Source: CAWCWN01 sp963799245 (GTDB lineage Bacteria; Chloroflexota; Ktedonobacteria; Ktedonobacterales; Ktedonobacteraceae). Taken from it: a stretch of DNA of 64,000 bases. The stretch is from positions 124,001-188,000 of the forward strand of contig CAWCWN010000004.1 of NCBI GenBank assembly GCA_963799245.1, in the 5' to 3' direction. The first letter of the stretch is position 1; each line of letters starts with the position of its first letter. Shown one piece after another: positions 1-8,453 of this stretch. Made by a program: the position numbers and the translations under genes. The notes under the pieces are model-generated. The model ran no database searches and had not been told where the DNA came from. It saw only the letters and a program-made list of their open reading frames with translations.

Positions 1-1
1 G

Positions 2-61
2 CGGCGGCCAGCCGCTAGCGACGAAAACTTAGACGCGGAAGTGGGAGGAGAGCTCAAATAG
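2..61 (+). CDS. possible 3' end of a gene entering from the left edge
   Basis: An open frame of 19 codons runs in from the window edge and ends at a TAG at 59-61, just before the convergent LOG gene. The decoded tail is acidic and ends GGELK. It is too short to assign; it may be chance. Confidence 0.2.
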   Translation, partial: RRPAASDENLDAEVGGELK

Positions 62-81
62 TCCCTGCCGACCGCGAGAAA

Positions 82-978
82 TCAGCGGATGGATTTCTCG
101 CGGTTGGGATCCTGTTTCTCCAGATGATTATTCTCGTGGTAGGCATCAATCACGATCTTGCAGATCTCCTCCGGATCATCTGAGATCCGCAGCAACTCAA
201 GATCGGTGGCTGAAATTGTCTCGTAGGCCAGCATGGTATCGTGCATCCAGTTTATCAATCCCTGCCAGTACTGTGAGCCGTACAGGATGACGGGGAAGTG
301 ACTGACCTTCTTCGTCTGGATGAGCGTCAGCGCCTCAAAGAGTTCATCCATCGTCCCGAAGCCACCCGAAAAGATGATAAAGGCGTTTGAATACTTGATG
401 AACATGGTCTTGCGCACAAAAAAGTAGCGAAATTCCAGGGAGATATCGAGGTAGGGGTTGGATCCCTGCTCAAAGGGCAATTCAATGTTACAGCCAATTG
501 AGAGGTTACCCCCTTCCTGCGCCCCTTTGTTCGCGGCCTCCATAATGCCAGGGCCCCCGCCGGTGATGATGCCGAAGCCCGCCTTCGCCAGCAGGCGGGC
601 CGTTTCAGTCGCCGCCTTATAAGCAGGTTCGCCTTGCCGGGCGCGGGCTGAGCCGAAAAGCGTCACTGCCGGCGGGATATGCGCGAGAGCGTCAAAACCA
701 TAGACAAATTCACTCATGATGCGCAAGACCCGCCAGGGATCCGTAAGCGTAAAATCGGTGTTCAGAGCACGTTCAAAAGCGTGTTCCTCCTCCCTCACCT
801 GCTCACTTGACATTGGCTCCAAGGGGCTGATCAATGGCTGTATGGGGCGCGTGAGCAAGCGCTCATCTTCTGTGATCGCTCTGCCCTTGCCGCGTAAAGA
901 TCGATAGCGATCGGCGGCCTTCTTCTCACGGTTGTTTGCTCCATTGACTTTGCCATTCATATTACTGCTACGACTCAT
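82..978 (-). CDS. LOG family protein (TIGR00730-type, nucleotide phosphoribohydrolase-like)
   Basis: A 298-residue protein of the LOG (lysine decarboxylase-like, Rossmann) family. The family signature is present: GGGPGIMEAANKGA in the middle and SGGFGTMDELFEALT near residue 210, matching the PGGxGTxxE active-site motif with Ser in place of Pro. Characterised members release the base from cytokinin nucleoside monophosphates or other nucleotides in the cytosol. The N-terminal 70 residues are charged and poorly conserved, as in the long bacterial forms. The gene is transcribed alone, leftward. The family assignment is firm; the substrate is unknown. Confidence 0.9.
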   Translation of the reverse strand: MSRSSNMNGKVNGANNREKKAADRYRSLRGKGRAITEDERLLTRPIQPLISPLEPMSSEQVREEEHAFERALNTDFTLTDPWRVLRIMSEFVYGFDALAHIPPAVTLFGSARARQGEPAYKAATETARLLAKAGFGIITGGGPGIMEAANKGAQEGGNLSIGCNIELPFEQGSNPYLDISLEFRYFFVRKTMFIKYSNAFIIFSGGFGTMDELFEALTLIQTKKVSHFPVILYGSQYWQGLINWMHDTMLAYETISATDLELLRISDDPEEICKIVIDAYHENNHLEKQDPNREKSIR

Positions 979-1178
979 AGAGATTCTCGTTTTCTATATC
1001 CATATTTTGATCTTGAGCTTAAGGCCTGTACCTGATTCAGCCAATATAGTATAGCATGAAACAGTAGCATTTACGATCATCCAGTAGCACCATCGTCTCC
1101 ACTCCATATACGTTCTCTCTTCACGCAGACGCATAGCTGCCGTCGTCAAAGGGGAACACGAGCGTTTCTGCGCTTACA

Positions 1179-1967
1179 TCACGTGTCAGGCGTGAGCAAA
1201 GGCGCGGCTACAGGATACACCGCGACACTCTGAAAGAAGGCTTCCACTCCACCTGATGTAACGCTATTCTGCACAAAGAGGGCGATCTGGCCGCTACTGT
1301 AGTCAGGGTCGCTGACTGAACTGACGATCTTGCCATTCAGCTCCAGGACCAGCTGCGTCCCCTGCATTATCACACAGATGGTGTTTGGCTCTCCGGCCGG
1401 TCGTAGTGAGCCACTTGGCGTTGGCGCTACCAGGTATTGTACCTGCTGCTGCTTGCTGGTGCCCAAAAATTCTTTGCTGATCGCATATGTCTTGTTAGGA
1501 TAAATATCAACACGGTAATCATGGTCGAGATAGCTATCGCCGCGCACATAGAGGCCCACACTATCATCAACTGCTGCCTGGATAAGGGTGTAGGTTACCG
1601 TGAGCTTGAAATCCTTGAAAATCTCAGTGCTGGGCAGGCTCTCCGGCATAATCTCGTGGTTGGCATCGGCTAATGTCAATGAATTATTCGCTATGACGCG
1701 CGTGTAACCAGGTACGCTGCCCTGATACCAGCCCTTGCTCGTATCGGCGAAATCATCGTAAAAGAGCGGCTGCGTTACCGCCTGGGCGGTCTGGCTTAGC
1801 ACAGGTGTAGCAGAAGGTGAAGCGATAACATTACCAGTAGTGCGGACTTCATTACCCCTGGCCTGAGTATACATAAATGAGCCGCTTGCGATTACAAGTA
1901 CCAATAACAGGGCATATGCAGAGAAAAAAAGTATCTTCTTTCTTTTAGCCCTGTTCGCGTTATTCAT
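1179..1967 (-). CDS. membrane-anchored LamG/DUF1080-like protein
   Basis: The chosen ATG (1967) precedes a basic stretch and one N-terminal membrane segment (ILFFSAYALLLVLVIASG), followed by a low-complexity Ser/Thr/Pro linker and a beta-rich domain beginning FYDDFADTSKGWYQG. That domain closely parallels the C-terminal domain of the neighbouring gene at 2071-3099 (GLYVRGD, PTPSG, SGGQIALFVQN), so the two are paralogues. The fold resembles concanavalin-like/DUF1080 domains that bind carbohydrate, and it should lie outside the membrane. An in-frame TTG at 1988 is an alternative start; neither has a strong ribosome binding site. Function is unknown. Confidence 0.75.
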   Translation of the reverse strand: MNNANRAKRKKILFFSAYALLLVLVIASGSFMYTQARGNEVRTTGNVIASPSATPVLSQTAQAVTQPLFYDDFADTSKGWYQGSVPGYTRVIANNSLTLADANHEIMPESLPSTEIFKDFKLTVTYTLIQAAVDDSVGLYVRGDSYLDHDYRVDIYPNKTYAISKEFLGTSKQQQVQYLVAPTPSGSLRPAGEPNTICVIMQGTQLVLELNGKIVSSVSDPDYSSGQIALFVQNSVTSGGVEAFFQSVAVYPVAAPLLTPDT

Positions 1968-2070
1968 ATACCAGGATCTGGCTCTCAATTTTCATTACAC
2001 GTGTGGCAAACAATTTGTCCTCCTGCTGAAAATTACGCTGTGCGAGCGGAAATGTTACGCGCAAACAAAC

Positions 2071-3099
2071 TTAGCCCGGCAACTGCAGGGGGGCAGGATA
2101 GACCGTTACATTGCTGAATGTCGCGTTTATTCCATTTGATGAACTACCGTTCTCAGCAAAAAGGGCTATTTGACCGCCGCTATACCTGCTATCGGCGAGC
2201 GAGGCGACAAGCCTGTTATTCATATACACCATCATTTTTGCCCCCTTCATAATCACCATGAGCCTGTTTTGTTGACCCGGCGCGTTGATATAGCCAGAGG
2301 GGGTGGGGCTGACCAGAAACGCATCCTGGCGGCCATCCGGAAATACCTTGACAATATCATAGGAGTTATCCCCGAAGATGTCGATAAAGTAACCAGATTT
2401 CAAGCTGCCATCGCCGCGCAGGTAAAGCCCGACGCTATCATTCTGATCGGCCTTGAGGATCGTGAAGGTCGTGGTCACCGTGCAATCAGTAAAGGTTGCC
2501 GGGGCGCTGTTGTTATCAGGTATGGGCTCAGCGATAATACGATGATTTGTCTCCATCAGCGTCAGCGCATTGTTGCTGATAGTACTACTGTAGCCCGCGC
2601 CGCTGCCGGTGCTCCAGCCTCTGGTATTATCCGCAAAGATATCGGAAAACATTGGTTGCACCTTCGGATTACTGATGCTCGCTGGAAGCGGCGTGCCGCT
2701 CGTGCTGGTTTTGCTATTCAGTAAGAAATACAGGCTACCCCCGAGCAAGAGGACAACAAGCAGGAGGGCGCCAATGATCATCACGCCTCCTGGCAGCCTG
2801 CGGCCAGCAGTTGCGCTCGGCCCTGGCCGCTCCTCCGCTACAGCTGAGGGGTTGCCGTCTGCGGAAGCTGGAATGGCGAGTGCTGGTAAAGGCCGTTGCT
2901 CGCCGGCAAAGGGAAAGGTATTAAATGCCACCTGAGTTGGCTGCTCTGCCTGAAAGGCGTTCCAGGGCGGCGCTGCCGCTGACTGCAAGGTACCTACCGT
3001 CGAGGGCTCCGGATAGCGCGCACCACAATTGCTGCAGGATGCCTCATCGCTGGCAAGTGGTTTACCGCATTGCAAGCAAATACGGTTAGAAATAGCCAT
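2071..3099 (-). CDS. zinc-ribbon, single-TM, LamG/DUF1080-like protein
   Basis: Three modules are visible. Residues 8-28 form a zinc ribbon with two CxxC pairs (CLQCGKP and CSNCGARYP). A Pro/Ala-rich linker follows, then a membrane segment (VMIIGALLLVVLLLGGSLYFLL, about residues 105-127), then a beta-rich domain of about 190 residues starting MFSDIFADNTRGW. The layout places the ribbon in the cytoplasm and the beta domain outside. It is a paralogue of the next gene downstream (1179-1967), which lacks the ribbon; 82 bases separate this stop from that TTG. Similar zinc_ribbon proteins are common in Ktedonobacteria (general knowledge). Function unknown, perhaps surface carbohydrate binding. Confidence 0.8.
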   Translation of the reverse strand: MAISNRICLQCGKPLASDEASCSNCGARYPEPSTVGTLQSAAAPPWNAFQAEQPTQVAFNTFPFAGEQRPLPALAIPASADGNPSAVAEERPGPSATAGRRLPGGVMIIGALLLVVLLLGGSLYFLLNSKTSTSGTPLPASISNPKVQPMFSDIFADNTRGWSTGSGAGYSSTISNNALTLMETNHRIIAEPIPDNNSAPATFTDCTVTTTFTILKADQNDSVGLYLRGDGSLKSGYFIDIFGDNSYDIVKVFPDGRQDAFLVSPTPSGYINAPGQQNRLMVIMKGAKMMVYMNNRLVASLADSRYSGGQIALFAENGSSSNGINATFSNVTVYPAPLQLPG

Positions 3100-3339
3100 G
3101 TACTATGTCTCCTCCCGACCCGGCCAGACATAGCCGTGCTGGCGGGTTATATTTCAAGATCCTTCTCGCCCGGGCTTGCTGGCTGGAGTTGGCAGGCTCA
3201 AATAAGAGGGCAATAGCGCCAGGTCCCCCTGCTGCGGCAGGCTATTGTGCTCTTTATATAAAGCGGCGAACAATATTCCAATTATAGCTAATGCTGAGAA
3301 ATTATGCACTCGGGAGAGAATGATGTACTACGCAGACCT

Positions 3340-4029
3340 CTATCCCGGGGCGTGGGTCGCTGAATTTAGTATCCCCTGCGAGATCATCTGACTGTAGAGG
3401 TCGATTACCTGCTGCACTCCCAGGCGGCCATCTGGCTTGAACCAGTTTGAGACCTCCGTACACATAGCGATGATGGCATAGGACAGTACCTTTACATCAT
3501 TCGTACGAAAGATGTCCTGCTGCATGCCGTCATGCAGCAGCCTCTGCACGAGTAATTCGTAGTGATCCCGCAGCGCGATGATATAGGCATGGTTTTCGCC
3601 CTCAAGCGCCCTGATCTCCGTATCAATGATAAAAAATTCGGCCTTGTAGCGTGTATGCAGGTGGATGTGATTGGCGATCGCAGCGTAGAGACGTTTCTGG
3701 GGATCGCTCTGTTCGCGCAAAATATGTTCAAGGTTGTTGTTTAATTGGCGCATGTGCGTTTCCATGATTTCAACCAGCAAAGCCTCTTTATTGGCGTAGT
3801 GGTAATAGATGCTCGCCGCCTGAATGCCGGCCATGCGCGCAATGTCGCGTAATGGTGCCGCGTGATATCCATATTCCGCAAAGAGCTTGACCGCGGCTGC
3901 GCGGATGCTTTCCCGCACCGAGCGGCCTTCACTACGCGGACTTTCCGCTACTTTTTTCTGCATCAACAATACACGGCGTAAATACCTCTTGTGTATAACC
4001 GGAGGAGGAGGCGCCGCTGCTCCTTTCAT
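3340..4029 (-). CDS. TetR/AcrR family transcriptional regulator
   Basis: The N-terminal half carries a typical TetR helix-turn-helix: IRAAAVKLFAEYGYHAAP, then LRDIARMAGI and the recognition segment ASIYYHYANKEALL. The C-terminal half is a helical ligand-binding region ending near SQMISQGI, similar in length to acyl-CoA-responsive TetR proteins that regulate fatty-acid degradation. The start is uncertain: ATG at 4029 gives 229 residues, and an in-frame ATG at 3963 (MQKKVAESPRSEG) gives 207 and fits family length better. Neither has a good ribosome binding site. It stands alone, so its target and ligand cannot be read from context. Confidence 0.85.
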   Translation of the reverse strand: MKGAAAPPPPVIHKRYLRRVLLMQKKVAESPRSEGRSVRESIRAAAVKLFAEYGYHAAPLRDIARMAGIQAASIYYHYANKEALLVEIMETHMRQLNNNLEHILREQSDPQKRLYAAIANHIHLHTRYKAEFFIIDTEIRALEGENHAYIIALRDHYELLVQRLLHDGMQQDIFRTNDVKVLSYAIIAMCTEVSNWFKPDGRLGVQQVIDLYSQMISQGILNSATHAPG

Positions 4030-4103
4030 CTAATTACAGTATAGTTTGGCCAGTTACAACCTTATCATCAATACCTCTATCTTGCAAGCTACCTGGCCTT
4101 TCG

Positions 4104-4430
4104 TCAGCAGTTTGTTGCCGCTGCCGCGCGTAAGCGTATTGTTACGGTCGTACCCTCACCCACAACACTGCGAAGAGAGATTGTCCCTCCCTGCGCCTCA
4201 ATCAATTCCCGGGCTATAGCCAGGCCCAGGCCATTGCCGCTCGCGCTGCGGAAGAGACGACTGCGCGCCGGGTCGGCCCGATAGAAGCGATCAAAGACGT
4301 GAGGCAAGGCGTCAGGCGCGATACCTTTGCCATGGTCGGCGCCGATCAGCAGCATCTCCAGGCTACCTCTCTGTATTGTTACCCGAATGCCGATAGCTCC
4401 CCTATCTCTATAGCTATCGCCTATTAGATA
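4104..4430 (-). pseudogene. 3' remnant of a sensor histidine kinase (HATPase_c domain)
   Basis: Only the C-terminal part of a histidine kinase ATPase domain remains: ADHGKGIAPDALPHVFDRFY (G1 and F boxes) and GNGLGLAIARELIEAQGG (G2 box), ending in a normal terminus. In-frame similarity runs upstream to about 4430, where a stop closes the frame. The N box, dimerisation helix with the phospho-accepting His, and sensor region are all absent. No response regulator lies next to it. It is a truncated, probably non-functional leftover. Confidence 0.75.
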
Positions 4431-4540
4431 TCATATCATCGGCGCACACTCTATGATATAGCAGGTAAAGTAAACTATCTGTAAGCGAACTATTACGTGC
4501 CTGTACGACTTTGCTGCTAGAAATATGATATACTGGTTGC

Positions 4541-4936
4541 ATGAGTACGATCGATCACTCTCTGACAACTGAACATACGCAGGCCTGCTCCACACACGCG
4601 ATGGGCCGTGCCATTCGTTTGATCGGCGATATGTGGACCCTGCTGATTGTCTACAATCTCTTGAACGGGCCCAGGCGCTTCGGCGAACTCCTTGAAGCCG
4701 CTGGTAATGTGAGCCCCAAAACGATCTCGCAGCGCCTCAAAATGCTTGAAGAGATCAAGTTTGTTGAGCGCCAGGCATTCGCAGAGATCCCGCCGCGCGT
4801 CGAGTATCGCCTGACAGAGAAGGGCCTGGCGCTGGTAGATATCATGCAAGCCATTCAGCAATTCGGCGAACGCTATCTCAGCGATGCCACAACAGAACCG
4901 CCTCCTTCCACGCAGGATATCCCGCCCTGTTGTTAA
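4541..4936 (+). CDS. HxlR family winged-helix regulator
   Basis: A 131-residue protein with the HxlR/MarR-like core: AIRLIGDMWTLLIVYNLLNG, PRRFGELL, SPKTISQRLKMLEE and VEYRLTEKGLAL. A Cys before the core (QACST) sits where thiol-sensing HxlR members such as HypR or QorR carry their redox Cys, so redox or electrophile sensing is possible (inference). A TATACT hexamer at 4529-4534 lies only seven bases before the ATG, suggesting a leaderless transcript; no Shine-Dalgarno is seen. No divergently transcribed target gene lies beside it. Confidence 0.9.
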   Translation: MSTIDHSLTTEHTQACSTHAMGRAIRLIGDMWTLLIVYNLLNGPRRFGELLEAAGNVSPKTISQRLKMLEEIKFVERQAFAEIPPRVEYRLTEKGLALVDIMQAIQQFGERYLSDATTEPPPSTQDIPPCC

Positions 4937-5103
4937 GCGCATGTTCCTTCAATCATTCATTCATTCATTACCGCCGGCCATAATGGCGCCCGTGCCCCAC
5001 TTTCCAGCGCTGGCCGGGCTGAGAACGGGCTCCTGGACATAGGGAGCGCTTCAATCATGTATGCGTTGAACAGGATAAAACCGGCTAGCAGAGAGAGAAA
5101 GAG

Positions 5104-5391
5104 ATGAGAAAGAGCCGCGACTTCTCGCGCGAAGAGCTCCTTGCTGCAATTCAAGCAGCCGAGGACCTCGCCAAACAAGTTGAAGCTCTGCATGAAAATC
5201 AGGAGCAGATGAGTTTGATTTACCGCTGGGCCGAGGCCGCGGACGAGGTTGCCAGATTGATGGTCGTGGCCGAAGAACTGTTGCCCAGGGAAGAACTCAT
5301 CGATCTACAGGCTGTGATAAATCAGCAGGACAGGCAGCGCTGGGATAAATATCGCAGAAATATTCGCTGGATGAACAAGCCCCTGGAGTAA
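5104..5391 (+). CDS. small hypothetical helical protein (95 aa)
   Basis: An Arg/Glu-rich, predominantly helical protein of 95 residues that I do not recognise. A purine-rich GAGAGAGAAAGAG immediately precedes the ATG. The middle (AEDLAKQVEALHENQEQMS) could form a short coiled coil, and the C-terminus is rich in Arg and Trp. It ends 21 bases before the convergent HAD-phosphoribosyltransferase gene. The codon use and clean start favour a real gene. No function can be proposed. Confidence 0.55.
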   Translation: MRKSRDFSREELLAAIQAAEDLAKQVEALHENQEQMSLIYRWAEAADEVARLMVVAEELLPREELIDLQAVINQQDRQRWDKYRRNIRWMNKPLE

Positions 5392-5412
5392 CGGCCACTC
5401 TGCGCCCGCTCG

Positions 5413-6585
5413 CTAGAAGGATGCCGAGGCATCACCATCGATGACTGCTTGCACAGGGGTGGCGGCAAAATCTTGCTCAGTTAATGTGCTGGGAGCAAAA
5501 CTATCCCAGGCGACTCCCCTGTACGCATAACGAGCGAGGTATGCTCTGGAGTACTTTCCCACAGCGATGCAGATGACAGATTTTGCGCCAGCATTGAGAA
5601 GAAAGTTTCTCGCTGTCTCAAAGCTGTGGCCGCGGGTAGTAAAATCATCAAGCACAATCACCGTGCGGTCCATAATTTTCCTGCGTGCGCGTGGGTTCAG
5701 TTGAATGGTCTGCAGTTGATTATCCATATTGGGAGCATATCCACGCGGCCTGGCATATGAGCTATGTATCGCTCTTGTGTGCCTCTGGATGAGTTTCTCA
5801 AGATAGTGCGCCCGAAATTGCCTGCTCATCATCTCTATGAAACCTGTAAGTACGGATGTATACATGCCTGTGTGACCAGGATACACACACCAGATCGCTC
5901 CTCTCCCATCGACGCATAGGTGCAGACCCTCAAGGTACACGCTCGCGAAAAGATGCAGCGCTATGTAATCTGAGCTGTGAAATGTTTTAATGGTTCCTGC
6001 TCCTCGTGCGCCTTTGCTCTTGAGCAGCGCTGTAATCCCGCTATCTCTGGCTCTATCCGGGTCAAGCAGTGTTCTCACCATCACACCTCGTCCCAGGCCA
6101 TCTTTAGCATCGAGGCGATAATACCAGGGGGAACTTTTCAAAAAAAACGTCTCAACAATCTCGGCAAACTTCTGGGGCGTCTCAACCGCAATGCCATATT
6201 TCAGCATTCCATTGGACCAGCCGGCTGCAAAAAACGCGACATTGCTGTGAAACGCCTCTATATAGTCTTGCCTGTGGTCCCCTAGATAGAGCAGCTCCTG
6301 CGGCAAAACTTGCAACTGTGCGCAAACATATCCGACAAACCTCTTGCTGCCTTTCTTTGCCCCTACTTGCCCGGCGAACAAAATATTCTCCCTATCGATA
6401 TGCAGGAGCTTCTGCACGGCCTGAGCGTCGGTGAGGTTATCAGAGGCGGCGAAAAGGGCGATATTGCGTTTTCTCAGCCGCTCGATCATCTCAGGAACGC
6501 CCTGCACTATGCTATATGCTCCTCGGAACCATGCTCGTTTGAGCATAGTCCCCCTGACATCGAGGATGAGAGCTTTGATTGGCAT
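5413..6585 (-). CDS. HAD hydrolase - phosphoribosyltransferase fusion
   Basis: A 390-residue two-domain protein. Residues 1-150 are a HAD-like domain: motif I appears as ALILDVRGTMLK, keeping the first Asp but with Arg where the second Asp is usual; motif II lies in ALFAASDN and motif III/IV around LYLGDHRQDY. Residues about 170-390 resemble a type I phosphoribosyltransferase, with the PRPP-loop-like segment VIVLDDFTTRGHSFETARNF. HAD and PRTase proteins occur near one another in TerD-type stress operons, but no ter genes are seen here. The likely activity is phosphoryl or phosphoribosyl chemistry on a nucleotide-like metabolite; the substrate is unknown. Confidence 0.75.
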   Translation of the reverse strand: MPIKALILDVRGTMLKRAWFRGAYSIVQGVPEMIERLRKRNIALFAASDNLTDAQAVQKLLHIDRENILFAGQVGAKKGSKRFVGYVCAQLQVLPQELLYLGDHRQDYIEAFHSNVAFFAAGWSNGMLKYGIAVETPQKFAEIVETFFLKSSPWYYRLDAKDGLGRGVMVRTLLDPDRARDSGITALLKSKGARGAGTIKTFHSSDYIALHLFASVYLEGLHLCVDGRGAIWCVYPGHTGMYTSVLTGFIEMMSRQFRAHYLEKLIQRHTRAIHSSYARPRGYAPNMDNQLQTIQLNPRARRKIMDRTVIVLDDFTTRGHSFETARNFLLNAGAKSVICIAVGKYSRAYLARYAYRGVAWDSFAPSTLTEQDFAATPVQAVIDGDASASF

Positions 6586-6954
6586 ATCTTATCAACCTGC
6601 TGCAAAATGACAGTCCTCTGCTTTCCAACAACGAATTGATGAGCCTGTAGATAACATCGCCCTCGCACTTCCCGTATCGGTACTGTGCTCAGGACACGGC
6701 GTCTGGCGCAAACGGGATTGTTTTTCCTGCCTGCATAGGATATGCTTTTGCTAGAGGCATTGTGCCGCCTGTGAAAGGATAATCTTTTATGTCGCCCCGC
6801 CTCACTGAATGGAGCCTTCGACGGACGTGGAGTCTCATAACTATAGCGCGAAGGGAGAGCACGCCCCGCCCATGTTGCAACCTATTCCCTGTCTTAGACG
6901 TACTTTCTCTGTCTGCAGGAAATTCCTCAGGCCTTGACAAGAAAGATGTGATAC
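6586..6954. other. intergenic region, 369 bp
   Basis: It separates the divergently transcribed HAD-PRTase and P450 genes, so both promoters should lie here. A TTGACA at 6934-6939 is too close to the P450 ATG to serve with a normal -10 box. No RNA or convincing ORF was recognised. Confidence 0.4.
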
Positions 6955-8127
6955 ATGCAACGACGACCCGGGTTCGCTCTATTTCGTCCCCATGCCCTTG
7001 CCGAGATCCCACAGGCCTACGCCTGGTTTACGGAGATGCGCTCTGAGCAGCCTGTTTTCTTTGATGAAAGGATGCACATGTGGCAGGTCTTTCGTTATGA
7101 CGACGTGTCACAGGTGATTACTGATTATGCTCGTTTTTCTTCACAGGCCTTTGCGGGGGGCGCCGACAGCTTCCTCAAAGACACCCTGGTCGCCAGGGAC
7201 CCGCCAGATCACCGCAAATTGCGCAACCTGGTCAACCAGGCTTTTACCCCGCGCGCGGTTGCCCGCCTCGCGGATCGAATCACGCTTATGACACAGGAGC
7301 TACTGGACGAGGTGAAGCCCCGCGGCAGCCTGGATGTTGTCGCGGACATAGCCTTTCCGCTGCCCGCGAAAGTCATCGCGGAAATGCTCGGCGTGCCGCC
7401 AGAAGATTGGAATATCTTTCGACGCTGGGCGCGCGGCGGTGGTTCAGACGCCGCCGACGGACAGCGGTCAGGCAAGAGCATGCGCGAGGAGATGTCCGAC
7501 TATTTCACCCGCTTGCTGGCTGAGCGACGACGCTCACCCCGCGAAGATTTGCTTAGCGCGCTTGGCACGGCGGAGATAGACGGCGAACGCCTGAGCGAGG
7601 ATGAACTGATCAGTTTTTGCTTTTTGCTGCTGGCCGCCGGCCAGGAGACTACCAAGAACCTGATCGCCAACGCCATCGTCTGCTTTACGGATTATCCCGA
7701 GGCGCTGGAGCGCCTGCAGCGTGAAACAGCCCTGATGCCTACAGCAATTGAAGAGGTACTCCGCTACCTGCCCCCTGTCTGGTTTCTCTTCCGCCAGACC
7801 ACCACAGACGTCGAACTGTCAGGCCGCCATATTCCTGCCAATCAGCTCGTGCTGGCCTGGACGGCCTCTGCCAACCGTGATGCGGCCCAATTCCCGCAGC
7901 CCGATCGCTTTGACATCGAGCGTGAGCCTAACCGCCACCTCGCATTCGGTCACGGCATCCACTTCTGCGTTGGCGCTCCGCTCGCTCGACTGGAGGCCAG
8001 GATCGTCCTGCCAATGATGCTGGAGCAACTCAAGGACCTGCGGCGAGTGGAGGGAGTCCAGGTTATGGTCGATATGGGAATCGTTTTTGTAATCAGAAGT
8101 TTACCGCTCACCTTCCAGCCGCGCTAG
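6955..8127 (+). CDS. bacterial cytochrome P450
   Basis: A 390-residue soluble P450. The heme-ligand loop reads FGHGIHFCVGAPLARLEARI near residue 330; the K-helix ExxR is EEVLRYLPP; the I-helix oxygen-binding region is LLAAGQETTKNLI, with Gln before the Glu-Thr pair. Length and lack of a membrane anchor fit the class I bacterial enzymes that use ferredoxin partners; none is encoded nearby. It is followed after 25 bases by a 78-residue protein and then by a convergent type II thioesterase, a grouping typical of secondary-metabolite tailoring. The substrate is unknown. Confidence 0.93.
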   Translation: MQRRPGFALFRPHALAEIPQAYAWFTEMRSEQPVFFDERMHMWQVFRYDDVSQVITDYARFSSQAFAGGADSFLKDTLVARDPPDHRKLRNLVNQAFTPRAVARLADRITLMTQELLDEVKPRGSLDVVADIAFPLPAKVIAEMLGVPPEDWNIFRRWARGGGSDAADGQRSGKSMREEMSDYFTRLLAERRRSPREDLLSALGTAEIDGERLSEDELISFCFLLLAAGQETTKNLIANAIVCFTDYPEALERLQRETALMPTAIEEVLRYLPPVWFLFRQTTTDVELSGRHIPANQLVLAWTASANRDAAQFPQPDRFDIEREPNRHLAFGHGIHFCVGAPLARLEARIVLPMMLEQLKDLRRVEGVQVMVDMGIVFVIRSLPLTFQPR

Positions 8128-8152
8128 ACCAACAAAAACAAGGAGTGCGTTT

Positions 8153-8389
8153 ATGCGAAATCAAGCGAACACGCCAGGTTTTGCCCGCGACATCCAGCCT
8201 CTCTTCCGCGCGTACGACAGGGATGAAATGGATTTCGTCTTCGACCTCTGGGACTATAATGATGTCAGCAACCATGCACAGGACATCCTTGAACGCCTTG
8301 AGGACGGCTCGATGCCCTGTGACGTGGAATGGCCCGAGGAACGGATCGACCTCTTCCGCCGCTGGATCGAAGGCGGTAAACTCGCATAA
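8153..8389 (+). CDS. 78-aa conserved small protein downstream of P450
   Basis: It starts at ATG 8153 behind a clear AAGGAG and is almost certainly co-transcribed with the P450. The protein is acidic and compact, with FARDIQPLFRAYDRDEMDF, FDLWDYNDVSNHAQDIL and MPCDVEWPEERIDLFRRWI. I recall similar small proteins beside oxidative enzymes but cannot name a family. The aromatic and acidic composition and the single Cys after MP suggest a docking or adaptor role; that is inference. It contains no CxxCH and so is not a c-type cytochrome. Confidence 0.7.
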   Translation: MRNQANTPGFARDIQPLFRAYDRDEMDFVFDLWDYNDVSNHAQDILERLEDGSMPCDVEWPEERIDLFRRWIEGGKLA

Positions 8390-8453
8390 CGCTCCCGGCG
8401 CGCTTCACAGGGAAGCTTCTGCCTGGCTTCGCGCAAGTTGCTTGCGCCAACAA

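Noticed and set aside
4952..4969. Short ATTC tandem repeat
   Set aside because: Only about four units in an intergenic spot; not enough to propose phase variation.
6689..7012. 107-codon minus-strand ORF in the HAD-PRTase/P450 gap
   Set aside because: It overlaps the P450 start, lacks a ribosome binding site and shows no family features.
8153..8389. Small protein after the P450 as a ferredoxin or cytochrome c
   Set aside because: It has only one Cys and no CxxCH or iron-sulfur pattern.
8431..8447. 7-bp perfect hairpin GCGCAAG/CTTGCGC between the 78-aa gene and the thioesterase
   Set aside because: Short, with a 3-base loop and no T-run; weak as a terminator call.
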